8,975 nucleotides of DNA from Candidatus Thorarchaeota archaeon. Lineage in GTDB: Archaea > Asgardarchaeota > Thorarchaeia > Thorarchaeales > Thorarchaeaceae. Position 1 is the stretch's first letter, and every line of letters begins with the position of its first letter. The DNA is taken from NCBI GenBank assembly GCA_016840245.1, contig JAEOST010000484.1:1-8975 (forward strand). Reading direction: 5' to 3'. Positions 1-6,018 of this stretch are shown one piece after another. The notes under the pieces were generated by a model, which made no database searches, was not told where the DNA came from, and saw only the letters and a program-made list of their open reading frames with translations. The translations under genes and the position numbers were made by a program.

Positions 1-43
1 AAACGATGGGGATACTCCATTTGAGTTGCCAAAGCAATTATAG
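1..43 (+). CDS. possible C-terminal tail of an upstream gene (partial)
   Basis: Reading from base 2 gives a 13-codon tail, NDGDTPFELPKQL, ending in TAG at 41-43. It is cut by the window edge. The composition is protein-like and it lies in the same direction as the operon, so it could be the end of the preceding operon gene. A partner such as the zinc-binding MetV protein often precedes MetF-type reductases in C1 pathways, but 13 residues cannot show this. Frame 1 also closes early (TGA at 22-24), so even the frame is uncertain. Confidence 0.2.
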   Translation, partial: NDGDTPFELPKQL

Positions 44-88
44 GGATTCATCAGGTCGGTATCCTAACACCAAGAAGGGGACGCAAGA

Positions 89-1015
89 CTGTCATACACA
101 CCATTTAAACAAAAGCTGGAACAGGGCGAGTTTGTTGTTACATGTGAAATCAGTCCACCACGTGGAGCAGACCATACTCAGATGCTTGAGAGTATTGACT
201 TGGTGAAGGACTACTGTGACGCTATCAACATCACTGACAATCCTCGTGGAATTCCTTCAATGAGTAGTCTTGTTGGTAGCCATTATGTGCTTCGTGCAGG
301 TACTGAGCCCATTATGCAAGTAGCAACATGTGATAAGACCAGAAATGGTCTTGAGAGCGACCTTTACGGTGCATATTCTCTAGGTATTAGGAATATATTG
401 TTCATCTCTGGTGATTACTATCCTTACACAACGTCCTCTTCAACAGAGCGCAGGACTCCATTGGACTGCATCGAAGCACTTCAACTCACATCCTACATCA
501 TGACTGGAAAGGACTTGGAGGATGATGAGATTGAGGGTATTCCAAACTTCTTCTTGGGTGCTACCTTCAATCCCAATGCAGACTCAATCGATACACATGT
601 TCAGCGTATTGAACGGAAAATTGCAGCAGGCGCTAGTTTCTTTCAAACACAAGCAATCTATGAATCTGATCAACTAGTTGAATTCATGGAACATATCAAG
701 CACATGAATCTCAAAATTATTGTTGGAATCATTCCGTTGTCTAGTCCTGAGATTGCTGAGTTCATGAACGACGAAGTACAAGATATCAATGTTCCTTCAG
801 AAATAATTGAGAGGTTACATAACGCAGGTTCTGGTTACTCTGAGGACGAACGACTTGAGAGAACTCAAACCGAGGGTCTTAAGATAGCGTTAGAGAACCT
901 TCAAGAAATCAGAAAAGTACCTGGAATCAGTGGAGTACACATCATGAGTGTGGGTTGGCCAGAAAGCATTCCTTATCTGGTTGATGCATCCAATCTCTAT
1001 CCACGACCTGAATAG
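89..1015 (+). CDS. metF: MetF-like 5,10-methylenetetrahydrofolate reductase
   Basis: A TIM-barrel flavoprotein of the MetF family, predicted to reduce methylene-tetrahydrofolate (or an archaeal pterin equivalent) to the methyl form in the cytosol. The frame encodes FVVTCEISPPRGAD at about residues 15-28 (numbered from 89), matching the N-terminal strand that carries the catalytic Glu of MetF (here Glu20). After it come the family's substrate/FAD-binding blocks: ITDNPRG, the FISGDYYPYT loop, a GATFNPNAD segment, AGASFFQTQAIYES and the IIVGIIPL strand. The first ATG in frame (182) would remove the catalytic Glu, so the real start lies upstream. The frame opens at 68 after TAA and contains no ATG, GTG or TTG before 182. 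CTG at 89 is preceded by a purine-rich AAGGGGA (75-81) and gives 308 residues, a normal family length. The stop TAG overlaps the Shine-Dalgarno of the next gene. The function is secure as a family call; the physiological pterin is not. The start is uncertain. Confidence 0.85.
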   Translation: MSYTPFKQKLEQGEFVVTCEISPPRGADHTQMLESIDLVKDYCDAINITDNPRGIPSMSSLVGSHYVLRAGTEPIMQVATCDKTRNGLESDLYGAYSLGIRNILFISGDYYPYTTSSSTERRTPLDCIEALQLTSYIMTGKDLEDDEIEGIPNFFLGATFNPNADSIDTHVQRIERKIAAGASFFQTQAIYESDQLVEFMEHIKHMNLKIIVGIIPLSSPEIAEFMNDEVQDINVPSEIIERLHNAGSGYSEDERLERTQTEGLKIALENLQEIRKVPGISGVHIMSVGWPESIPYLVDASNLYPRPE

Positions 1016-1019
1016 GTGA
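1014..1019 (+). promoter_or_regulatory. Shine-Dalgarno AGGTGA for the first mtrH
   Basis: AGGTGA lies 5 nt before ATG at 1025 and overlaps the metF stop codon TAG (1013-1015). It selects ATG 1025 over the in-frame GTG at 1016. It also makes the protein begin MFVFKKEQ, the usual MtrH N-terminus. Confidence 0.7.
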
Positions 1020-1024
1020 CAACC

Positions 1025-1942
1025 ATGTTCGTGTTCAAGAAAGAACAACAGGCGTTTGAAATTGGAGGTGTGACTATTGGTGGACACCCCGGGCAGCATC
1101 CAACAGTGCTTGTTGGCGGGATGTTCTTCACGAAACAACCAATAGTCGAGAACACCAAGGAAGGGCGTTTCAACAAGAACCTGGCTCGTGAGTGGATAGA
1201 TACAGGTGTATCAATGGTTGAGAAAACCGGACATCCCTTAATGATTCAATCCTTCGGCCGCACCGAATTAGCGATGGAACGTCATCTATCATGGTTATCT
1301 GAGAATTTCGATGGACCCATTATGTTCGAATCGACTAATGCTAAGGCTCGCATACGCGGTATCGAATTCTGTGAGGAAACTGGACTCAATGACCGTGCAA
1401 TTTTCAATTCCATCAATTTGTCCCTGAAAGAAGAAGAGGAGATTATACTTCGAAATAGCAAGTTGAACAACGCAGTTGTCTTAGGCTGGTCTCCCAAAGC
1501 AACAACCCTCGATGCGCGTATGGAAACTATCCGCGAAATGGTCTCTAATGCTGAAGGAATGGGTATTGACCAGATAATTGTGGATCCTGCAACACTCCCT
1601 GTGGGTGCTGGGTACGGTCTTGAACATAGAACGATGTTAGCTGTCAAATCTGAATTTGGACTTCCTACCTGTTTGGCTCCGCATAATGCTCCTTCTGCAT
1701 GGAAATTCATCAGACAATCAGACCTTGATAGCGAGTCTATACGCATGTCTGCTGTTGTTGCATCATCAGTTGCAGCTCAACTCTTTGCTACCGATTGCAT
1801 CATGTACGGCTCAATGATTCGAACACAAGAAGTATTCACGGCAATTGCTTTGATAGGCAACGCGATTTCAGCTGCAATTGCAGAAGCATATCATGTTCTC
1901 GAGATTGATCGAGAAATCTTTGATCCTCCAACATTTCAGTAG
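1025..1942 (+). CDS. mtrH: MtrH family methyltransferase, divergent paralogue
   Basis: 305 residues, homologous to subunit H of tetrahydromethanopterin S-methyltransferase, a TIM-barrel enzyme that transfers a methyl group from methyl-tetrahydropterin to a corrinoid on MtrA. Recognisable blocks are MFVFKKEQ at the N-terminus, IGGHPGQHPTVLVG (about 18-31), FNSIN (127-131), VDPATLPVGAG (186-196) and APHNAPSAW (218-226). It aligns without gaps to the second MtrH of this operon over the first 130 residues but is clearly more divergent: the IDST motif is FEST here (Glu102 for Asp102), LAFNP is LGWSP, and the C-terminus lacks the HPYHKLL-type ending. The gene sits 9 bp after metF and 10 bp before mtrA, so co-translation is likely. 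It may use another methyl donor, or form a hetero-oligomer with the second MtrH. Family assignment is firm; exact substrate unknown. Confidence 0.85.
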   Translation: MFVFKKEQQAFEIGGVTIGGHPGQHPTVLVGGMFFTKQPIVENTKEGRFNKNLAREWIDTGVSMVEKTGHPLMIQSFGRTELAMERHLSWLSENFDGPIMFESTNAKARIRGIEFCEETGLNDRAIFNSINLSLKEEEEIILRNSKLNNAVVLGWSPKATTLDARMETIREMVSNAEGMGIDQIIVDPATLPVGAGYGLEHRTMLAVKSEFGLPTCLAPHNAPSAWKFIRQSDLDSESIRMSAVVASSVAAQLFATDCIMYGSMIRTQEVFTAIALIGNAISAAIAEAYHVLEIDREIFDPPTFQ

Positions 1943-1945
1943 GTG
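1941..1945 (+). promoter_or_regulatory. Shine-Dalgarno AGGTG for mtrA
   Basis: AGGTG begins inside the stop codon of the first mtrH (TAG 1940-1942) and lies 7 nt before TTG at 1953. The ATG at 1878 in the same frame lies within the preceding gene and would add 25 unrelated residues, so this site argues for the TTG start. Confidence 0.65.
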
Positions 1946-1952
1946 CATAATT

Positions 1953-2636
1953 TTGTCAAAACGAACCGAGCGTCAATGGCCTCCAGTCCCGGGGGACTTT
2001 TCTGTCAAGGACCCAACTGGGTGTGTTGCTGTCTGTACACTAGGTAAGAAATTTGACATACCTGCTGAATATGCGATAATTGGCTCATGCAAAACGGAGA
2101 ACATCGGTATTGAACGAGTCATTATCAACATCATCTCTAATCCTTCGATACGTTTTCTCATTCTTGCAGGTCCTGAGGTACCTGGCCATCTCACAGGTGA
2201 CTCGATGAGAAGTCTATACAATGAGGGTGTTGAGGAAGCGACACGCAAGATAATTGGGGCCAGGGGTGCAATTCCATATATCGAGAACGTTTCCTTAGAA
2301 GGCGTGGAACGCTTTAGACAGCAACTTGAGTTCTTTGATATGGTGAATAACTCAGACCCTGAAGCAATTGCATTGATGGTCGAGGAACTCAACCATCGGA
2401 ATCCCGGACCCAATAAGGAACCTCCAATTTGGGTTGAATTCACTGTGAGAAAAGCTACTAGAGCCCCTACAAGTTTTAGTGAAGGAATAGGCCTACTACC
2501 TGAATTAGGTCTCAATGTCGACCCAATGACTTCACTTGTAACAACACGAAGTTCAGGGGCTATCATCACCTCATCGATAGGTATCAAAGTCAAGGTTGAC
2601 GATGATGGTTCTATGATGGTCGGAAAGGAGTTGTGA
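1953..2636 (+). CDS. mtrA: MtrA-like corrinoid protein lacking a membrane anchor
   Basis: 227 residues, homologous to the corrinoid-carrying subunit A of the Mtr methyltransferase, which accepts a methyl group from MtrH on cobalt. The TTG start gives MSKRTERQWPPVPGDFSV, matching the N-terminus of MtrA proteins. Conserved blocks are GCVAVCTLG (23-31), GSCKTENIGIERVI (44-57), ISNPSIRFLILAGPEVPGH (61-79), IIGARGAIPYIENV (100-113) and the RFRQQLEFFDMV helix (120-131). His79 in EVPGH matches the histidine (His84 in the Methanothermobacter marburgensis protein) proposed as a cobalt ligand. Methanogen MtrA ends in one transmembrane helix. Here residues 165-227 form a polar tail with no hydrophobic run of helix length, ending VKVDDDGSMMVGKEL. 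The protein is therefore probably soluble. It is flanked on both sides by mtrH genes, and its stop directly abuts the next ATG. Family call firm; methyl acceptor unknown. Confidence 0.88.
   Translation: MSKRTERQWPPVPGDFSVKDPTGCVAVCTLGKKFDIPAEYAIIGSCKTENIGIERVIINIISNPSIRFLILAGPEVPGHLTGDSMRSLYNEGVEEATRKIIGARGAIPYIENVSLEGVERFRQQLEFFDMVNNSDPEAIALMVEELNHRNPGPNKEPPIWVEFTVRKATRAPTSFSEGIGLLPELGLNVDPMTSLVTTRSSGAIITSSIGIKVKVDDDGSMMVGKEL
2624..2630 (+). promoter_or_regulatory. Shine-Dalgarno AAAGGAG for the second mtrH
   Basis: AAAGGAG, within the last codons of mtrA, lies 6 nt before ATG 2637 and 9 nt before ATG 2640. The two adjacent ATG codons are not resolved by spacing alone. Confidence 0.6.
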
Positions 2637-3575
2637 ATGATGTTCATCTTTGAGAAAGAGCAGATAATCTATGACATAGGTGGTATTCGGATTGGTGGAA
2701 ATCCCGGCGAAACACCAACTGCCCTAGCTGGAACTATTTTCTATGCTGGCGATAAGATCGTGGAGGACGCAAAGAAGGGAGATTTTGATAAACCCGCTGC
2801 AGAGAATCTGCTTAACGATCAAGATACAATGGCCGAGGTTACTGGAAATCCTGCACTTGTTCAGATATTCTCAGAATCTTCTGATGCATTACGCAGGTAT
2901 ATCGATTTTGTATCTGAGATTACCAATGCTCCCTTCTTGATTGATTCGACTGATCCTATGGTACGTATTGATGGATTGGTCTATACCGAAGAAATTGGAC
3001 TTATGGACAAAGCGATCTATAACTCATTGAATCTATCTGCAACACCTGACGAAATCAGTGCACTCTCCGAGTTACAACATGATTGTGCCATTCTTCTAGC
3101 ATTCAATCCTCGTGACCCGACTATTGCAGGACGTCGAGCTGTATTGGAGGATGGAGTAGGAGATCTCACCAAGGGACTACTTCCCTTGAGTGAAGAAATC
3201 GGAATAACCAAACCTCTGATTGATACAGCTACAACTGCAATGGGTGCTGGTGCAGGTACCGCTATTACATTCACTTTTGTTTCGAAAACACTCTATGGGT
3301 ATCCAACCGGGTCTGGAATCCATAATGCTCCCTCATCATGGACATGGCTACGCGAACTCAAGAAGATCAACAAGGAGGCCTTCAAGACCTGTGATATCTC
3401 ATCTAACCTGCTTGTCCAAGCACTTGGCGCTGACTATGTATTGTATGGTCCAATCAAGAATGCAAGTCGCGTCTTTCCTGCAGTAGCTATGACTGATGTA
3501 TTTGCAGCAGAGTCGCTGAGTCTTGAGATGGGAATTGAGCCTGTTGACGACCATCCTTATCACAAGCTACTATGA
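2637..3575 (+). CDS. mtrH: MtrH family methyltransferase, canonical-like
   Basis: 312 residues (311 if it starts at the next codon, 2640, which gives the family-typical MFIFEKEQ). A TIM-barrel enzyme predicted to move a methyl group from a methyl-tetrahydropterin to the corrinoid of MtrA. It shows the full MtrH signature: IGGNPGETPTALAGTIFYAGDKIVED (18-43, counted from 2640), FLIDSTD (99-105), IYNSLN (126-131), LLAFNPRDP (152-160), LIDTATTAMGAGAG (193-206), SGIHNAPSSW (225-234), LGADYVLYGPI and the C-terminal DDHPYHKLL. By analogy with corrinoid/folate methyltransferases, Asp102, Asn128, Asp195 and Asn229 are the likely pterin-pocket residues (inference). The start abuts the mtrA stop (TGA 2634-2636), indicating translational coupling and stoichiometric production with MtrA. 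This paralogue is much closer to the methanogen type than the one before mtrA. Confidence 0.9.
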   Translation: MMFIFEKEQIIYDIGGIRIGGNPGETPTALAGTIFYAGDKIVEDAKKGDFDKPAAENLLNDQDTMAEVTGNPALVQIFSESSDALRRYIDFVSEITNAPFLIDSTDPMVRIDGLVYTEEIGLMDKAIYNSLNLSATPDEISALSELQHDCAILLAFNPRDPTIAGRRAVLEDGVGDLTKGLLPLSEEIGITKPLIDTATTAMGAGAGTAITFTFVSKTLYGYPTGSGIHNAPSSWTWLRELKKINKEAFKTCDISSNLLVQALGADYVLYGPIKNASRVFPAVAMTDVFAAESLSLEMGIEPVDDHPYHKLL

Positions 3576-3587
3576 AGGAATGTAGTC

Positions 3588-3592
3588 GAGGT
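3588..3592 (+). promoter_or_regulatory. Shine-Dalgarno GAGGT for the marker-14 gene
   Basis: GAGGT lies 6 nt before ATG 3599. The alternative ATG at 3572 overlaps the mtrH stop as ATGA but has no recognisable ribosome-binding site. This favours 3599, although coupled initiation at 3572 is possible. Confidence 0.5.
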
Positions 3593-3598
3593 CATCAC

Positions 3599-5002
3599 AT
3601 GAGTCGGGTTGTAAAGCCAAAACGAATTGGCACAAGTTCGCTTCGACAAGGACCATTTTACACAGTCGCATCTGTTGAACTTGGTAACACAACGTCAAAG
3701 TGCATCCTCATGTCTACAAACCTTGAAACCGCTGAAGTTTATGAGATTGACAAGGAGGTTCGAATGACACGTGATGTCAGAGAGCCGAAGGACGGAGAAT
3801 CCGTATTTGGAACTACATTGGTTGGAGTTGAACTCACCCAAGAGTCAGTTACTGAACTTGTGCGTGATGTCCTGCTAACCGTACTGAATCGCACTCGACT
3901 CAAAATCGAATCTGACTTGCACTTCGTTGTACGGTCTACAGGAGTGAATGCAGGATTTGCAGAACCTGCTGAAGTTGGCGCAATTGTAAAGGCTTTAGCT
4001 CAGGGGTGCCTTGATGCAGGAATACCACCCAGACTCATGACCTCTTCTATGTCTCCGGACAATTTACCCCCTGGACTTCAAAGTTATACTTGGCTGAAGA
4101 AAGTTTACTTTGATGGTGCCGTAGCAAGTTCTCTGCCACCACCAAATACAGAGATTGTAGCCAATGAGATGGAGGGGGAACTAGTAACTGCTGGTCTAAA
4201 GGGAGCCGCGAAGAGTACAACGATCGACTTTAGAAATCCAGTAATGACACTTGATTTTGGAACGACACTTGCTGGACGAGTGACCGATAATAGCTATCCC
4301 TATGCAGAAACCATTGGGTCTTTTGTTGGCCTTGCGGGAGCCATACCTGATGCAATTGCTAGAGGAACCGAGTTAGTCACCAGTTCTTCTGGATGTATCT
4401 TGGATATTGAAAACTCGGACAGAATCAGGCAAAACACCATTGACGCGGAAGCGGTTCAACAGGCTCATGCTCTTATTGTAGTGAAGAAGGTATCACGTGG
4501 AACTGACCGATTTGGCACTGTTCCCGTCAATGTAGAAGCTGCTATGGAATCTGGAGTGTCCTTAATTGGTGTAGATGTAGGTGTAAATGGTTCCGACTTG
4601 GATAAATTGTCATCAATCGGGGCACATCTACATGAAAAGGGTGAGATTGATTTGTTACTTGCAACGATAGATGGAATTCAATCTGTCTTGGTCCAGAGGA
4701 TTTTAACCATTGCAGAATCAGAGGAACTAATCTCTGAGGATACTTCTCTTGGACTTACAGGTCGATCAATAACAACTGGAAAGAAACCAAAGTTGATTCA
4801 TGACCAACTGAAGCTTACTGATGGAACTCATTGGATAGATTCACATCAGTTGATGTTTGTTGAGGATGGTCTGGCAATTGGTGCTGCAGTTGCTGCTAGA
4901 TGTATGAACTCTCTTGGCACTCCACACAAACCTATGGGCGGAAGAAAGGGCGATGGGTGTGTGATGGGGGCTAGGATAAAATTGCAACGTGAAAAGCAAT
5001 AA
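3599..5002 (+). CDS. methanogenesis marker protein 14 homologue (ASKHA-like)
   Basis: 467 residues from ATG 3599 (476 from ATG 3572). I recognise the protein family once named methanogenesis marker 14, defined by near-restriction to methanogens; its biochemical role is not established to my knowledge. Visible blocks are YTVASVELGNTTSKC (21-35), VRMTRDVREPKDGE, LHFVVRSTGVNAGF, IVANEMEGELVTAGLKG, MTLDFGTTLAGRV (217-229), GLAGAIPDAIARG and a C-terminal GGRKGDGCVMGARIKL. VELGNTTSK and LDFGTT (Asp219, Gly221, Thr222, Thr223) resemble the two phosphate-binding loops of the ASKHA ATPase fold, the fold shared by reductive activators of corrinoid proteins. Lying directly after mtrH-mtrA-mtrH, it could reactivate oxidised corrinoid on MtrA or help assembly; that is inference. 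It has no ferredoxin-like Cys cluster at the N-terminus, so an electron-donor protein would be needed for a RACo-like role. Confidence 0.82.
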   Translation: MSRVVKPKRIGTSSLRQGPFYTVASVELGNTTSKCILMSTNLETAEVYEIDKEVRMTRDVREPKDGESVFGTTLVGVELTQESVTELVRDVLLTVLNRTRLKIESDLHFVVRSTGVNAGFAEPAEVGAIVKALAQGCLDAGIPPRLMTSSMSPDNLPPGLQSYTWLKKVYFDGAVASSLPPPNTEIVANEMEGELVTAGLKGAAKSTTIDFRNPVMTLDFGTTLAGRVTDNSYPYAETIGSFVGLAGAIPDAIARGTELVTSSSGCILDIENSDRIRQNTIDAEAVQQAHALIVVKKVSRGTDRFGTVPVNVEAAMESGVSLIGVDVGVNGSDLDKLSSIGAHLHEKGEIDLLLATIDGIQSVLVQRILTIAESEELISEDTSLGLTGRSITTGKKPKLIHDQLKLTDGTHWIDSHQLMFVEDGLAIGAAVAARCMNSLGTPHKPMGGRKGDGCVMGARIKLQREKQ

Positions 5003-5079
5003 CCAATTTCAAACTACTTGTTCTATCTTTGTTAGAGAGGGATTCACAAAGATGTGGGTGCCTTTATCAGTGGTTTTGA

Positions 5080-5883
5080 GTGGCTGCACATGAGGTTACT
5101 CTATTGCTTGTGATTCCCATCAAGACTATGACGATCACTGCTGAGGATGACTTAGTTGAGGTTCTACTGGAAGGTCTTCTTCAAATTGGTTACCAACTAC
5201 AGGATGGTGATATTCTCGGAATCGCCGAAACTCCTCTTGGAACGACTGAAGGTCAGGTTGTGAAACTATCTGATGTCAAAGTCACTAAGCAGGCTAGAGA
5301 GCTAGCTGAAACGTACACACTCATTCCAGAAGTTGCTCAACTAGTCATTGATGAAGCTGATGATATCTTGGGAGGGATTCCTCATGTTCTTCTCACAATT
5401 AAGAACAACACACTGATGGCCAATGCTGGTGTTGACAAGTCCAATATACCCCCTGGATATGCATCTTTGTTACCTAAAGATGCCCGAGGGAGTGCCGCCA
5501 GAATCCGAAATCAGGTGCATCAACGTCTGGGCAAGGAGATAGGTGTCATAGTCATAGATAGTCGTACGCAACCACTTAGATTAGGTAACATTGGAATGGC
5601 ACTTGGAGTTGCAGGATTTCGTCCTGTTGCAGATGACCGGGGGAGAACAGATCTTTTCGGAAATGAGATGCGGATAACGCGACGAGCCATTGCTGACAAT
5701 CTGTCTTCAGCCTGTACAGCTGTAATGGGTGAATCCGATGAGTCAATACCAGCTGCATTGATTCGTGGTGCACCAGTGGAATTTGTTGATGAGTCATTTG
5801 ATTCCTCAGAGATGTGGATTTCTCCCTCAGAGTGTATGTACATGGCCATCTTTGAACAATGGAGACATCAAACGCAGAAATAG
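5080..5883 (+). CDS. cofE: CofE-like F420-0 (or folate) gamma-glutamyl ligase
   Basis: 267 residues from a GTG start that directly follows an in-frame TGA (5077-5079). The family (COG1478) adds L-glutamate in gamma linkage to coenzyme F420-0 using GTP; some relatives are proposed to act on folates. Visible features are the N-terminal IPIKTMTITAEDDL, LGTTEGQVV, a TLIPEVAQLVIDEAD helix, NAGVDKSN (115-122) with an Asp in the usual metal-binding position, LLPKDARGSAARIR, VIDSRTQPLRLGNIG and MGESDESIPAALIRG. The segment after VID is DSRTQPLRLG (160-169) where classical archaeal F420 ligases have a DTNGR-type sequence, so substrate specificity is open. It is 77 bp downstream of the methyltransferase block, too far for simple coupling but in the same direction. 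A weak alternative start is TTG 5104, preceded by GAGGT (5092-5096). Family call strong; F420 versus pterin substrate uncertain. Confidence 0.82.
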   Translation: MAAHEVTLLLVIPIKTMTITAEDDLVEVLLEGLLQIGYQLQDGDILGIAETPLGTTEGQVVKLSDVKVTKQARELAETYTLIPEVAQLVIDEADDILGGIPHVLLTIKNNTLMANAGVDKSNIPPGYASLLPKDARGSAARIRNQVHQRLGKEIGVIVIDSRTQPLRLGNIGMALGVAGFRPVADDRGRTDLFGNEMRITRRAIADNLSSACTAVMGESDESIPAALIRGAPVEFVDESFDSSEMWISPSECMYMAIFEQWRHQTQK

Positions 5884-5905
5884 CATTGAACACATTCAAA
5901 CAAGG

Positions 5906-5913
5906 TTATTATA
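5906..5913 (+). promoter_or_regulatory. possible archaeal TATA box (TTATTATA) before larC
   Basis: An A/T-only octamer in the gap between the CofE-like gene and larC. With the usual TATA-to-start distance of about 25 nt, transcription would begin near 5935. That is downstream of ATG 5929 but upstream of ATG 6019, which fits the later larC start. No clear purine-rich BRE is seen immediately upstream. Weak, based on composition and position only. Confidence 0.3.
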
Positions 5914-6018
5914 CATCAATCTGAGATAATGGCTGTATTAGTGGCCACGATGTCTATGTGCACGAAAGAAAAAAGTATCATACATTGTGCACCATCGAAT
6001 GGCGGGTCGAACCGGAGA

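Noticed and set aside
25..108. Frame-1 stretch reading VAKAIIGIHQVGIL up to TAA at 106-108
   Set aside because: It looks somewhat protein-like and could join the frame-2 tail at 1-24 through an indel, but it has no start codon and no recognisable family, and would overlap the metF start. Not supportable without upstream sequence.
6..206. 66-codon + frame beginning MGILHLS
   Set aside because: It overlaps the metF N-terminal region in another frame, and the overlapping part is a shadow of FVVTCEISPPRG. The composition is not protein-like.
1973..2647. Long open frame on the - strand (224 codons) opposite mtrA
   Set aside because: It mirrors the mtrA coding sequence, shows no recognisable protein family, and mtrA itself has strong family motifs. 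It is a codon-bias shadow.
5003..5079. T-rich stretch after the marker-14 gene as a transcription terminator
   Set aside because: The T-runs are short (at most three in a row) and interrupted, with no hairpin. Too weak to call.
5052..5093. Mini-ORF MWVPLSVVLSGCT overlapping the start of the CofE-like gene
   Set aside because: It is only 13 codons with no convincing ribosome-binding site or conserved feature. Likely chance.
5929..6018. 30-residue N-terminal extension of LarC from ATG 5929
   Set aside because: The extension has no similarity to the LarC N-terminus, and the possible TATA box would put the transcription start downstream of 5929. Kept only as an alternative start.
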